DNA from: Limnohabitans sp.
GTDB taxonomy: Bacteria; Pseudomonadota; Gammaproteobacteria; Burkholderiales; Burkholderiaceae_C
Reading direction: 5' to 3'
NCBI RefSeq assembly: GCF_017848645.1
Contig: NZ_JAFEIF010000018.1
Span: forward strand, 1-64,000
Length of the DNA stretch: 64,000 bases
Shown here: piece by piece, positions 20,901 through 29,203 of the stretch
Layout of the letters: each line of letters begins with the position of its first letter
Numbering within the stretch: position 1 is the first letter of the stretch
Program-made: the position numbers and the translations under genes
Notes under the pieces: generated by a model
What the model saw: the letters and a program-made list of their open reading frames with translations, nothing else
Told to the model about the DNA's origin: nothing
Databases searched by the model: none

Positions 20901-21188
20901 GTGAACCGTACCGAACTGACCGCCTGTATTGCCGAGCAAGCCGCTTTGCGATACACCCCCGCCGGTTTGCCCGCTCTGGATTTGATTCTGGAGCATGCCT
21001 CTGAAGTACAAGAGGCCGGGCAAATGCGCAAAGTCCAGTTGAAACTTCGTGCCTTGGCCATTGGGTCATTGGCCGAAAGACTGGCCAAGCAAGCGGTAGG
21101 CAGTGTTTGGACGTTTCAGGGCTTTTTGGCCACCCCTCGACAAGGCAAAAGTGTCGTGTTGCACATTCAAGAGTTTCAGCAAGATTAA
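20901..21188 (+). CDS. priB: Primosomal replication protein N (PriB)
   Basis: Small OB-fold single-strand DNA-binding protein of the PriA-PriB-DnaT restart primosome. 95 residues. The pattern [45 protein letters not shown] is typical of betaproteobacterial PriB, and the gene lies in its invariant place between rpsF and rpsR. The only usable start is GTG at 20901, because an in-frame TGA lies two codons upstream; GAGGA directly abuts this GTG, leaving essentially no spacer, so initiation may depend on coupling with rpsF translation. Confidence 0.9.
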   Translation: MNRTELTACIAEQAALRYTPAGLPALDLILEHASEVQEAGQMRKVQLKLRALAIGSLAERLAKQAVGSVWTFQGFLATPRQGKSVVLHIQEFQQD

Positions 21189-21202
21189 TTTCAGGAGGCC
21201 CC

Positions 21203-21484
21203 ATGGCCACGTTCAAAAAATTCAACAAAGACAAGCGCCCCAAGCGCAACACCCAGTCACTGCTTTTCAAGCGCAAGCGTTTTTGCCGCTTCACAGTGAC
21301 CGGCGTCGAAGAAATCGACTACAAAGATGTGGACACACTGCGTGACTTCATCGCCGAAAACGGCAAGATCATCCCCGCACGCTTGACTGGCACCCGTGCC
21401 ATCTTCCAGCGCCAGCTCAACACCGCCATCAAGCGCGCACGCTTTTTGGCCATGTTGCCCTACACCGACCAGCACAAAGTCTAA
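21203..21484 (+). CDS. rpsR: 30S ribosomal protein S18
   Basis: 93 residues from the ATG at 21203, which has GGAGG 5 nt upstream; the track start at 21107 is inside priB. The N-terminal basic stretch and KRFCRFT..., [25 protein letters not shown] and [13 protein letters not shown] are typical S18 features. It binds S6 to form the platform heterodimer. Confidence 0.97.
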   Translation: MATFKKFNKDKRPKRNTQSLLFKRKRFCRFTVTGVEEIDYKDVDTLRDFIAENGKIIPARLTGTRAIFQRQLNTAIKRARFLAMLPYTDQHKV

Positions 21485-21495
21485 GGAGTCCAACC

Positions 21496-21948
21496 ATGCA
21501 AATCATCCTGCTCGAAAAGGTTGTGAACCTGGGTAATCTGGGCGATATCGTCAAAGTCAAAGACGGCTACGCTCGCAACTTCCTGATCCCTCAAGGCCGT
21601 GCACGTCGTGCGACCGAAGCCAACAAGGCCGAGTTCGAAGCGCGCCGCGTTGAACTCGAAAAAGCCGCTGCCGCCAAGTTGGCCGAAGCCCAAGCCCAAG
21701 GTGAAAAGCTGTCGGGTACTGTGGTCAAGTTGTCGCAAAAAGCGGGTGTTGATGGCCGTTTGTTTGGTTCCGTGACCAACCACGACATCGCCGATGAGCT
21801 GAACAAGCAAGGCTACAAGTTGGTCAAGTCCCAGATCCGCATGCCTCACGGCCCCATCAAAGTGGTGAGCGACTCCACCGTGTCGGTGGCATTGCACACC
21901 GATGTGGTGGTGGACGTGACTGTGACGGTTTACGGCGAAACAGCCTGA
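21496..21948 (+). CDS. rplI: 50S ribosomal protein L9
   Basis: 150 residues. The N-terminal globular domain opens [30 protein letters not shown], and a long Ala/Glu/Lys central helix ([22 protein letters not shown]) connects to the C-terminal domain containing [17 protein letters not shown]9 binds near the base of the L1 stalk and affects reading-frame maintenance. Last gene of the rpsF operon; a strong terminator follows. Confidence 0.97.
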   Translation: MQIILLEKVVNLGNLGDIVKVKDGYARNFLIPQGRARRATEANKAEFEARRVELEKAAAAKLAEAQAQGEKLSGTVVKLSQKAGVDGRLFGSVTNHDIADELNKQGYKLVKSQIRMPHGPIKVVSDSTVSVALHTDVVVDVTVTVYGETA

Positions 21949-21964
21949 TTTCCGCTGCGTTCTG

Positions 21965-21999
21965 AAAAGCCGCCTGGCCTTGTGCTTGGCGGCTTTTTT
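21965..21999 (+). terminator. Rho-independent terminator of the rpsF-rplI operon
   Basis: AAAAGCCGCC (21965-21974) pairs perfectly with GGCGGCTTTT (21988-21997), followed by more T residues. Confidence 0.88.
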
Positions 22000-22054
22000 C
22001 GTTGGGCCTCACGCGATCTGACTTGTACAGGGCAGAACACCGGATGCTCAGAGC

Positions 22055-22063
22055 TTATCCACA
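22055..22063 (+). promoter_or_regulatory. Perfect DnaA box upstream of dnaB
   Basis: TTATCCACA, 61 nt before the dnaB ATG and after the rplI terminator. The placement suggests DnaA control of the replicative helicase gene; this is an inference from one site. Confidence 0.45.
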
Positions 22064-22123
22064 GCTTTATCCCGGGCCTGCCGCGTTTTTGCGACTACCA
22101 TGGTCTTTTGAGGCCTTACACCC

Positions 22124-23542
22124 ATGTCCGCCGTTTTTGCTCCTTCCTTGAACACCTTTCCCTCCGACCTTTCTGGCGACAGCCAAGTGGCTAAGCTGCG
22201 CGTGCCACCGCATTCGATTGAAGCCGAGTCCAGTGTTCTGGGCGGACTGTTGCTGGACAACGGTGCTTGGGATCGCGTGGGGGACTTGCTGGTTGACAAC
22301 GACTTTTACCGACACGAACACAAACTGATTTATGCGGCCATCGGAGCGCTGATCAACGCTTCCAAACCGGCCGACGTGATCACCGTGAACGAGCAGTTGC
22401 AAAATCAGGGCAAGGCCGAGGAAATGGGCGGCTTGGGCTACCTGAACTCCCTGGCCCAGTACGTGCCCAGCGCCAGCAACATCCGCCGCTATGCCGAGAT
22501 CGTGCGTGAGCGCTCGATCCTGCGCAAACTGGTGTCTGCCAGCGACGAGATCGCAACCAACGCCTTCAACCCCCAAGGCAAGGCGATTGACCGCATCCTG
22601 GACGAGGCCGAACAAAAAATCTTCAACATCGGTGAAGAAGGCTCGCGCATGAAGCAGGGCTTTCAGTCGATGGACACTCTGGTGGTGGAGCTGCTCGATC
22701 GTGTGCAGGAGATGGCCGACAACCCCAATGACATCACAGGTGTGCCCACCGGCTTTTATGACCTGGACCGCATGACGTCTGGCCTGCAGCCGGGTGACAT
22801 GGTCGTGCTGGCGGCGCGTCCTTCCATGGGCAAAACGGCTTTTGCCATCAACATCGCCGAGCATGTGGCCTTGAACGAGGGTTTGCCGGTGGCGGTGTTC
22901 TCGATGGAAATGGGTGCATCGCAGTTGGCGGTGCGTGTGGTCGGCTCGATCGGCCGCATCGACCAGGGCCATTTGCGCACGGGCAAGCTCAGCGACGACG
23001 AGTGGCCACGCTTGACCGAGGCCATCGAAAAACTGCGCACCGTGTCCTTGCACATCGATGAAACGCCGGGCCTCACACCTTCTGAATTGCGCGCCAATGC
23101 CCGCCGCTTGGCCCGCCAGTGCGGCAAGTTGGGTTTGATTGTGGTGGACTATTTGCAGCTGATGAGTGGCTCGGGCGGCTCGGGTGGCGACAACCGCGCC
23201 ACCGAGTTAGGCGAAATTTCGCGGGGCTTGAAAATGTTGGCCAAGGAGCTGCAGTGCCCGGTCATTGCTTTGTCTCAGCTCAACCGAAGCGTCGAGCAGC
23301 GCACCGACAAACGCCCCATGATGAGCGACTTGCGAGAGTCCGGCGCCATCGAGCAGGATGCCGACATCATCATGTTCATTTACCGCGATGATTACTACAA
23401 CAAGGATTCCAAAGATCCTGGCGTGGCCGAAATCATCATCGGCAAGCAGCGTAACGGCCCCACAGGCACGGTACGCCTGACCTTCCTGAAGAACCTGACC
23501 CGTTTTGAAAGCCTGGCTTCAGGCCTCAGCGACGATTACTGA
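22124..23542 (+). CDS. dnaB: Replicative DNA helicase DnaB
   Basis: Hexameric 5'-3' helicase at the replication fork. 472 residues (471 in E. coli). The N-terminal primase-binding domain contains LRVPPHSIEAESSVLGGLLLDN. The RecA-like domain has the Walker A segment ARPSMGKTAFAINIAEH (about residue 231), VDYLQLM as Walker B, and the loop LSQLNRSVEQRTDKRP. No intein is present although dnaB is a common intein site. The ATG has no clear Shine-Dalgarno. It is convergent with phoH, only 17 nt apart. Confidence 0.98.
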   Translation: MSAVFAPSLNTFPSDLSGDSQVAKLRVPPHSIEAESSVLGGLLLDNGAWDRVGDLLVDNDFYRHEHKLIYAAIGALINASKPADVITVNEQLQNQGKAEEMGGLGYLNSLAQYVPSASNIRRYAEIVRERSILRKLVSASDEIATNAFNPQGKAIDRILDEAEQKIFNIGEEGSRMKQGFQSMDTLVVELLDRVQEMADNPNDITGVPTGFYDLDRMTSGLQPGDMVVLAARPSMGKTAFAINIAEHVALNEGLPVAVFSMEMGASQLAVRVVGSIGRIDQGHLRTGKLSDDEWPRLTEAIEKLRTVSLHIDETPGLTPSELRANARRLARQCGKLGLIVVDYLQLMSGSGGSGGDNRATELGEISRGLKMLAKELQCPVIALSQLNRSVEQRTDKRPMMSDLRESGAIEQDADIIMFIYRDDYYNKDSKDPGVAEIIIGKQRNGPTGTVRLTFLKNLTRFESLASGLSDDY

Positions 23543-23559
23543 GGCCCGAGGACGGGGTT

Positions 23560-25284
23560 TTAAAGCGCTTCGCTGGCAAAGTCTGCCAGGCGTGAGCGTT
23601 CACCGCGGGCCAGCGTGATGTGCCCCCCGTGGGCCCAGCCCTTGAAGCGGTCGACCGCGTAGGTCAAACCCGACGAGCCTTCGGTCAAGTAGGGCGTGTC
23701 GATCTGGGCCAGGTTGCCCATGCAGATGATCTTGGTGCCCGGGCCTGCGCGGGTGATCAGCGTTTTCATCTGCTTGGGCGTCAGGTTTTGCGCTTCGTCG
23801 ATGATCACGTATTTGTTCATGAAAGTGCGACCGCGCATGAAGTTCATGCTCTTGATCTTGATGCGGCTCTTGATCAGCTCGTTGGTTGCAGCGCGGCCCC
23901 ATTCACCGGCATTGCCCCCGTCGCCCTTGGCCAAGAACTCCAGGTTGTCGTCCAGCGCGCCCATCCAGGGGCCCATTTTTTCTTCTTCTGTGCCGGGCAA
24001 AAAGCCGATGTCTTCGCCCACGCTCACAGTAGCACGGGTCATGATGATCTCGGTGTAGCGGCGGTCGTCCAGCACCTGTGTCAGGCCTGCAGCCAAGGCC
24101 ATCAGGGTTTTGCCCGTGCCTGCGGTACCCGCGAGCGTCACAAAGTCGACGTCCGGATCGGTCAGCAAGTTCATCGCAAAGTTTTGTTCGCGGTTGCGTG
24201 TGGTGACGCCCCAAACGGCATTTTTTTGGTGGTTGAAGTCCTTGAGTGTGCGCAGCACCGCTGTCTTACCCCGGATTTCGGTCACGCGGGCATACAGGCT
24301 GGGCTCACCAGGGGCCTCGAAATACACAAACTGGTTCATGAACAGGCTGGGCACGATGGGCCCGCTGATGCGGTAGAAGGTGTGGGTGCCTTGCTGCCAG
24401 CTTTCGACTGTTTTGCCATTCTTGAGCCAGAAGTCAGGGGGCAAAGCCATGGAGCCTGGGTACAGCAGGTCGCCGTCTTCCAGCGTCTTGTCGTTTTGGT
24501 AGTCCTCGGCTTGCAGCCCCAGTGCACGGGCCTTGACGCGCATGTTGATGTCTTTGGAGACCAGCACCACGTCACGCGGCGCATGCAATTGGCCCAGCGC
24601 CTTGACCACGCCCAGGATCTGGTTGTCGGCCTTGCCCTGCGGCAGTGCCAAGGGCAAGCTCAGGTCGAGCGCCTGGGTCTGGAAAAACAATTGCCCCATC
24701 GCATCGGTGTGGCCCGTGGCGTTCAGGGGTGAGCCCTTGCCCAAATCGGCACCTTGTGCAGATGCCAGGGTGTCCAGCGAGCGGCTGGCCTGGCGTGCAT
24801 TGCGGGCGACCTCGGTCATGCCTTTTTTGTGGCCATCGAGCTCTTCCAGCACGATCATCGGCAAAAAGACATCGTGCTCCTCAAAACGGAACAGACTCAT
24901 CGGGTCGTGCATCAGCACATTGGTGTCGAGCACAAAGAGTTTGCTGGGGCCGCTGCGCCGCTTGCTTCGGATGGGAGATGGTTTGCTCGCACGCTGGGCG
25001 GTCGCAGCGTCGGCAGGGCTGTACTCAGCTGGCGGTGTGGCTTGGGCAGTGATCTCTGGCGTGGCCTGCGCAACCCTTGGTGTCATGGGGGTCAAAGGCC
25101 TGGCGTCGTTCTTGCGTGACCGGGCTGGGCGTTTGGCCGTGCTGGGCTCGGGTGCCTCGCTCGTCAAGCGCCGCTTTGTTTCGATTTGCACCATCACGGG
25201 TTCATCGGTCTGTGTCTCGCCGCTTTCAAAAGCTTTGTGGGTCAAGCGGCTGGCGCGATGGGTGGGAGCGGGTGGCAATGGCAT
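23560..25284 (-). CDS. PIN domain-PhoH ATPase fusion protein
   Basis: 574 residues combining two modules. Residues about 113-250 are a PIN ribonuclease domain (KLFVLDTNVLMHDP, IVLEELDGHKKG, with conserved acidic residues). Residues about 350-560 are PhoH P-loop ATPase: LAGTAGTGKTLMALAAG (Walker A), TRATVSVGEDIGFLPGTEEEKMGPW, and VIIDEAQNLTPKQMKTLITRAG. This PhoH2-type fusion acts on RNA in mycobacterial relatives (known); the role here is not established. The first about 110 residues are low-complexity, rich in Pro, Ala, Thr and basic residues, and probably disordered. It lies downstream of bcp on the same strand, separated by a terminator-like hairpin. Confidence 0.9.
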   Translation of the reverse strand: MPLPPAPTHRASRLTHKAFESGETQTDEPVMVQIETKRRLTSEAPEPSTAKRPARSRKNDARPLTPMTPRVAQATPEITAQATPPAEYSPADAATAQRASKPSPIRSKRRSGPSKLFVLDTNVLMHDPMSLFRFEEHDVFLPMIVLEELDGHKKGMTEVARNARQASRSLDTLASAQGADLGKGSPLNATGHTDAMGQLFFQTQALDLSLPLALPQGKADNQILGVVKALGQLHAPRDVVLVSKDINMRVKARALGLQAEDYQNDKTLEDGDLLYPGSMALPPDFWLKNGKTVESWQQGTHTFYRISGPIVPSLFMNQFVYFEAPGEPSLYARVTEIRGKTAVLRTLKDFNHQKNAVWGVTTRNREQNFAMNLLTDPDVDFVTLAGTAGTGKTLMALAAGLTQVLDDRRYTEIIMTRATVSVGEDIGFLPGTEEEKMGPWMGALDDNLEFLAKGDGGNAGEWGRAATNELIKSRIKIKSMNFMRGRTFMNKYVIIDEAQNLTPKQMKTLITRAGPGTKIICMGNLAQIDTPYLTEGSSGLTYAVDRFKGWAHGGHITLARGERSRLADFASEAL

Positions 25285-25329
25285 GTGCGAAGGCCTTTGG
25301 GTGTTTGAAAAAGTTGGACGCCAGAAAAC

Positions 25330-25358
25330 AAAAAACCGCCAGGAGACCCGGGCGGCTT
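25330..25358 (-). terminator. Possible terminator between bcp and the PIN-PhoH gene
   Basis: Read on the minus strand, CCGCC pairs with GGCGG across a 10-nt loop and is followed by TTTTTTGTTTT. The stem is short (5 bp), so efficiency may be modest. Confidence 0.45.
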
Positions 25359-25440
25359 GAAGGATGGGGTGTAGCGGAGCTGCGTTTACGCGTCATGAAA
25401 TCATTATGCACGAGCCCTGTGACAACACCGGCTTGGCACA

Positions 25441-25926
25441 TCAAGCCACAGCAGTGGCTTTTTTCAAGTCCTTGACAGCCTGCAGTACTTCTTCGACGTG
25501 GCCCGGCACTTTCAGGCCGCGCCACTCTTGTTTGAGGGTGCCGTCTGGCCCGATCAGGAAAGTGCTGCGCTCAATGCCTTTGACTTTTTTGCCGTACATG
25601 ATTTTGTTTTTCACCACACCAAACATGTGGCACATTTTTTCTTCGGTGTCGGCGATCAGCTCAAAGGGCAGCTCCAGCTTGGCTTTGAAGTCGTCGTGCG
25701 ATTTCATGTTGTCGCGGGACACACCCAGAACCAAGGCGCCCGCTTTCACGAAATCCTTGTATTTGTCGCGAAACTGCATGGCTTCGGTGGTGCAGCCGGG
25801 TGTGTTGTCTTTGGGGTAGAAAAACAAAACAACGGTTTGACCAACGTGGGAGACGTTCGAAACTTTCAGACCGCTGGTGGCGTTGGCTTCAAATTCGGGG
25901 AGGGGTTTGTTCAGAACGATCGCCAT
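25441..25926 (-). CDS. bcp: Thioredoxin-dependent thiol peroxidase (BCP-type peroxiredoxin)
   Basis: Reduces organic hydroperoxides and H2O2. 161 residues. The core YPKDNTPGCTTEAMQFRDKY carries the peroxidatic Cys45. The resolving Cys found at position 50 in E. coli BCP is replaced by Met here; the only other Cys is at about residue 99, so it may work as a one-Cys enzyme or use a different partner. VLGVSRDNMKSHDDF and RSTFLIGPDGTL are standard. A TAAAAT on the minus strand at 26014-26019 could be its -10. Confidence 0.94.
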   Translation of the reverse strand: MAIVLNKPLPEFEANATSGLKVSNVSHVGQTVVLFFYPKDNTPGCTTEAMQFRDKYKDFVKAGALVLGVSRDNMKSHDDFKAKLELPFELIADTEEKMCHMFGVVKNKIMYGKKVKGIERSTFLIGPDGTLKQEWRGLKVPGHVEEVLQAVKDLKKATAVA

Positions 25927-26085
25927 GGAACTTTATCTCGCTTGACTGGTTGAGCGGGTGCCACCAATTAATGGTGTCAGTTTCGCTTTAGGCCATAGAC
26001 CTTACAACCCGCTATTTTACTCTGAACAGCGTTTGGTATTTGCACAGCCGTGGTGTTGAAAAAACACCGCACAAGAATGCATGCT

Positions 26086-26463
26086 TTAGGACTCGATCAA
26101 AAGCAGGGCGACCACTTTGCGTCCTTCACTGGCCAGAATGTTGTAGGTGCGGCATGCCGCAGCGGTGTCCATGGTCTCTACCCCAACGCCACGGGCGATC
26201 AGGTCCTGCAGCCATTGAGGTTTGGCAAACCGCAGCTTTTGTCCGCTGCCAAACAAGATGAGCTCGGCACCGCTTTGGGCCCATGGGCTGAAGTCACTGG
26301 CACTCAGGGCCTCGAATTGGCCTGTGGCCCAAGCTGCAGTCGGCACATCGGGCAGGCTGCTCACGGACAAGGACTGTGAATGCCGCACGCCATTGACCTC
26401 GATCCAGACACGATCGTACGCGTTGATGGTCGGGGCATTGGATTTGTCGGGCTGGAGTTTCAT
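26086..26463 (-). CDS. Mth938-domain (DUF498/NDUFAF3-like) protein
   Basis: 125 residues from the ATG at 26463; the track's longer start at 26532 lacks homology features. The pattern of a central hydrophobic strand AELILFGSGQKLRF, then GVGVETMDTAAACRTYNILASEGRKVVALLL, matches the Mth938 domain, whose eukaryotic relative is the complex I assembly factor NDUFAF3. The bacterial role is unknown. It is divergent from alaA and lies upstream of bcp on the same strand with 159 nt between. Confidence 0.8.
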   Translation of the reverse strand: MKLQPDKSNAPTINAYDRVWIEVNGVRHSQSLSVSSLPDVPTAAWATGQFEALSASDFSPWAQSGAELILFGSGQKLRFAKPQWLQDLIARGVGVETMDTAAACRTYNILASEGRKVVALLLIES

Positions 26464-26586
26464 GGGGCGGCAACAGTGGGGGGTAAGCGCAATTAGAGAC
26501 CAAGCTCTGAAAACTGCTTCAGAGGGGCGCACAAAATGTGGTCAAATTATAGGTTTTCCCTCACCCACACTGCCTTTGGAGGCACT

Positions 26587-27828
26587 TTGAAGACCATTCA
26601 GAAATCTGCCAAGCTCGCCAACGTTTGTTATGACATTCGCGGCCCCATCATGGACCGAGCGCGTCAGATGGAAGAAGACGGCCACAAGATCATCAAACTG
26701 AACATCGGCAACCTGGCGGTTTTTGGCTTTGATGCGCCCGAAGAGATCCAGCAGGACATGATCCGCAACTTGCCCAATTCGGCGGGATATTCAGACAGCA
26801 AAGGCATTTTTGCCGCACGCAAAGCCGTGATGCACGAAACCCAAAAGCAGGGCATTTTGGGCGTCACGCTGGACGACATTTACTTGGGCAATGGGGCCAG
26901 CGAATTAATCGTGATGGCCACCAATGGCTTGCTCGACGATGGTGACGAGTTGCTTTTGCCGTCACCCGATTACCCGCTGTGGACAGCGGCGGCCAGTTTG
27001 TCGGGTGGGACGCCCGTGCATTACGGCTGTGACGAGACCAATGGCTGGATGCCCGATTTGGACGACATCCGTGCCAAAGTCACACCCCGCACCAAGGGCA
27101 TTGTGGTCATCAACCCCAACAACCCGACGGGCGCTTTGTATGCCGACGACTTGCTCAAGGGCATTGTGGCGATTGCACGCGAACATGGTTTGGTGATCTT
27201 TGCCGACGAGGTGTACGACAAGGTCTTGTACGACGGTGTCAAGCACACGCCGCTGGCCAGTTTGTCGCAAGACGTGCTGACACTGACCTTCAACTCCTTG
27301 TCTAAAAGCTACCGCTCTTGCGGCTACCGTGCGGGCTGGATGGTGATCTCGGGTGACAAGAAAATGGCCCGCGATTACATCGAAGGCCTGAACATGCTCT
27401 CCAACATGCGCTTGTGCGCCAACGTTCCGGGCCAATGGGCCATTCAGACCGCTTTAGGCGGGCACCAAAGCATCAATGAACTGGTGGGCGAGGGCGGCCG
27501 CTTGCGCAAGCAGCGTGACTTGGCGCACCAACTGATCACGGCGATTCCGGGTGTCAGCTGCGTCAAGCCCCGTGCGGCTTTGTACATGTTCCCCAAACTC
27601 GATCCGAAGATTTACCCGGTGCAGGACGACCAGGACTTTTTCTTGCAACTGCTGGAAGAAACCAAGGTCATGCTGGTTCAGGGCACGGGCTTCAACTGGC
27701 CCGATGCCGACCATTTCCGGATCGTGTTTTTGCCGCATGAAGACGACCTGCGCGAAGCCATTGGCCGCGTGGCGCGGTTCCTGGAAAGCGCCCGCAAGCG
27801 CTTTGGCACCGACAAACTGGTGGCCTGA
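26587..27828 (+). CDS. alaA: Alanine-synthesizing glutamate-pyruvate aminotransferase (AlaA type)
   Basis: Fold-type I PLP aminotransferase, strongly similar along its length to E. coli AlaA: KLANVCYDIRGP, KLNIGNLAVFGFDAPEEI, SPDYPLWTAAASLS, INPNNPTGALY, FADEVYDK and SLSKSYRSCGYRAGW, where the PLP Lys is about residue 240. The track starts at 26536; TTG 26587 with GGAGG 4-5 nt upstream gives MKTIQKSAKL and 413 residues, against 405 in E. coli. It produces alanine from pyruvate and glutamate. hom follows after 52 nt with a small hairpin (GCCCGG/CCGGGC) in between, so the three amino-acid genes may share a transcript. Confidence 0.93.
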   Translation: MKTIQKSAKLANVCYDIRGPIMDRARQMEEDGHKIIKLNIGNLAVFGFDAPEEIQQDMIRNLPNSAGYSDSKGIFAARKAVMHETQKQGILGVTLDDIYLGNGASELIVMATNGLLDDGDELLLPSPDYPLWTAAASLSGGTPVHYGCDETNGWMPDLDDIRAKVTPRTKGIVVINPNNPTGALYADDLLKGIVAIAREHGLVIFADEVYDKVLYDGVKHTPLASLSQDVLTLTFNSLSKSYRSCGYRAGWMVISGDKKMARDYIEGLNMLSNMRLCANVPGQWAIQTALGGHQSINELVGEGGRLRKQRDLAHQLITAIPGVSCVKPRAALYMFPKLDPKIYPVQDDQDFFLQLLEETKVMLVQGTGFNWPDADHFRIVFLPHEDDLREAIGRVARFLESARKRFGTDKLVA

Positions 27829-27843
27829 TTTTTTTCTAGAAAT

Positions 27844-27860
27844 GCCCGGTATGGCCGGGC
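27844..27860 (+). repeat. Short inverted repeat between alaA and hom
   Basis: GCCCGG-TATGG-CCGGGC forms a 6-bp hairpin 21 nt before hom. It lacks a T-run on the plus strand, so it is more likely a stability or processing element than a terminator. Confidence 0.4.
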
Positions 27861-27880
27861 GCAACGTTAAAGAGTAGTGA

Positions 27881-29203
27881 ATGAAACCGATCAAAGTGGG
27901 CCTGTTGGGCATTGGGACTGTGGGCAGTGGCACCTTCAACGTGCTCCAGCGCAACCAGGAAGAAATCCAGCGCCGTGCCGGCCGTGGCATTGAAATCGCC
28001 ATGGTGGCCGATCTCGACGTGGCGCGTGCCAAGGCCGTGGTGGGCGAGGGCGTTCAGGTGGTGGCCGATGCCCGTGCGGTGATTGCCAACCCTGAGATCG
28101 ACATCGTGATCGAGTTGATTGGCGGCTATGGCATTGCCAAAGCCTTGGTCATGGAAGCCATTGCCGCAGGCAAGCATGTGGTCACGGCCAACAAGGCCTT
28201 GCTGGCCGTGCATGGCACTGAGATTTTTGCAGCGGCCCAGGCCAAAGGCGTGATGGTGGCGTTTGAAGCCGCCGTGGCAGGCGGCATCCCGATCATCAAG
28301 GCCTTGCGTGAAGGTCTGACCGCCAACAGCATCCAGTGGGTGGCGGGCATCATCAACGGCACGACCAACTTCATCCTCTCTGAGATGCGCGACAAGGGCT
28401 TGGACTTTGGCGATGTGCTCAAGGAAGCCCAGCGACTGGGTTATGCCGAAGCCGATCCCACATTTGACATTGAAGGCGTGGACGCTGCGCACAAAGTGAC
28501 CCTGATGAGCGCGATCGCGTTTGGCATTCCGGTGCAGTTTGACAAAGCTTATGTCGAAGGCATCACCAAGCTGGGTGCGGCCGACATCAAATACGCCGAG
28601 CAATTGGGCTACCGCATCAAGCTGCTCGGGATCACCAAACGCACGGCGCAAGGCATCGAGTTGCGCGTGCATCCCAGCCTGGTCCCGACCCAGCGTTTGA
28701 TCGCCAACGTCGAAGGCGCGATGAACGCCGTGATGGTGCAGGGTGACGCCGTGGGCACCACCTTGTATTACGGCAAAGGCGCAGGCTCCGAGCCCACCGC
28801 CAGCGCGGTGATCGCTGATCTGGTGGACATCACCCGTTTGCACACGGCTGACCCCCTCAACCGCGTGCCGCACCTGGCTTTCCAGCCGGGGGCTATGAGC
28901 GATTTGCGCGTCTTGCCCATGTCCGAAGTCGTGACCAGCTATTACCTGCGTTTGCGCGTGGCCGACCAAGCGGGAGTGCTCGCCAAACTCACCGGCTTGC
29001 TGGCCCAGGCTGACATCAGCATCGACGCGGTTTTACAGCGCGAGGCCGATCAGGTCAGCCAGGCGGGCGAAAACCAGACCGACGTGATCATCCTGACCCA
29101 CGACACCCGCGAAGGCACTTTGAACGATGTGCTGGCCCAAATGCAGGCCTTGCCCACCGTGATGGCGCCCATCGTGCGCATTCGCAAGGAAGAGTTGAAC
29201 TGA
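27881..29203 (+). CDS. hom: Homoserine dehydrogenase
   Basis: Reduces aspartate semialdehyde to homoserine. 440 residues: N-terminal NAD(P)-binding domain (VGLLGIGTVGSGTFNVL), catalytic middle domain (GGIPIIKALREGLTANSIQWVAGIINGTTNFILSEM, and EADPTFDIEGVDAAHK), and a C-terminal ACT domain (about residues 350-440, YYLRLRVADQAGVLAKLTGLLAQADISIDAV) for threonine feedback. Not fused to aspartokinase. Stop and thrC start overlap as TGATG. Confidence 0.97.
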   Translation: MKPIKVGLLGIGTVGSGTFNVLQRNQEEIQRRAGRGIEIAMVADLDVARAKAVVGEGVQVVADARAVIANPEIDIVIELIGGYGIAKALVMEAIAAGKHVVTANKALLAVHGTEIFAAAQAKGVMVAFEAAVAGGIPIIKALREGLTANSIQWVAGIINGTTNFILSEMRDKGLDFGDVLKEAQRLGYAEADPTFDIEGVDAAHKVTLMSAIAFGIPVQFDKAYVEGITKLGAADIKYAEQLGYRIKLLGITKRTAQGIELRVHPSLVPTQRLIANVEGAMNAVMVQGDAVGTTLYYGKGAGSEPTASAVIADLVDITRLHTADPLNRVPHLAFQPGAMSDLRVLPMSEVVTSYYLRLRVADQAGVLAKLTGLLAQADISIDAVLQREADQVSQAGENQTDVIILTHDTREGTLNDVLAQMQALPTVMAPIVRIRKEELN

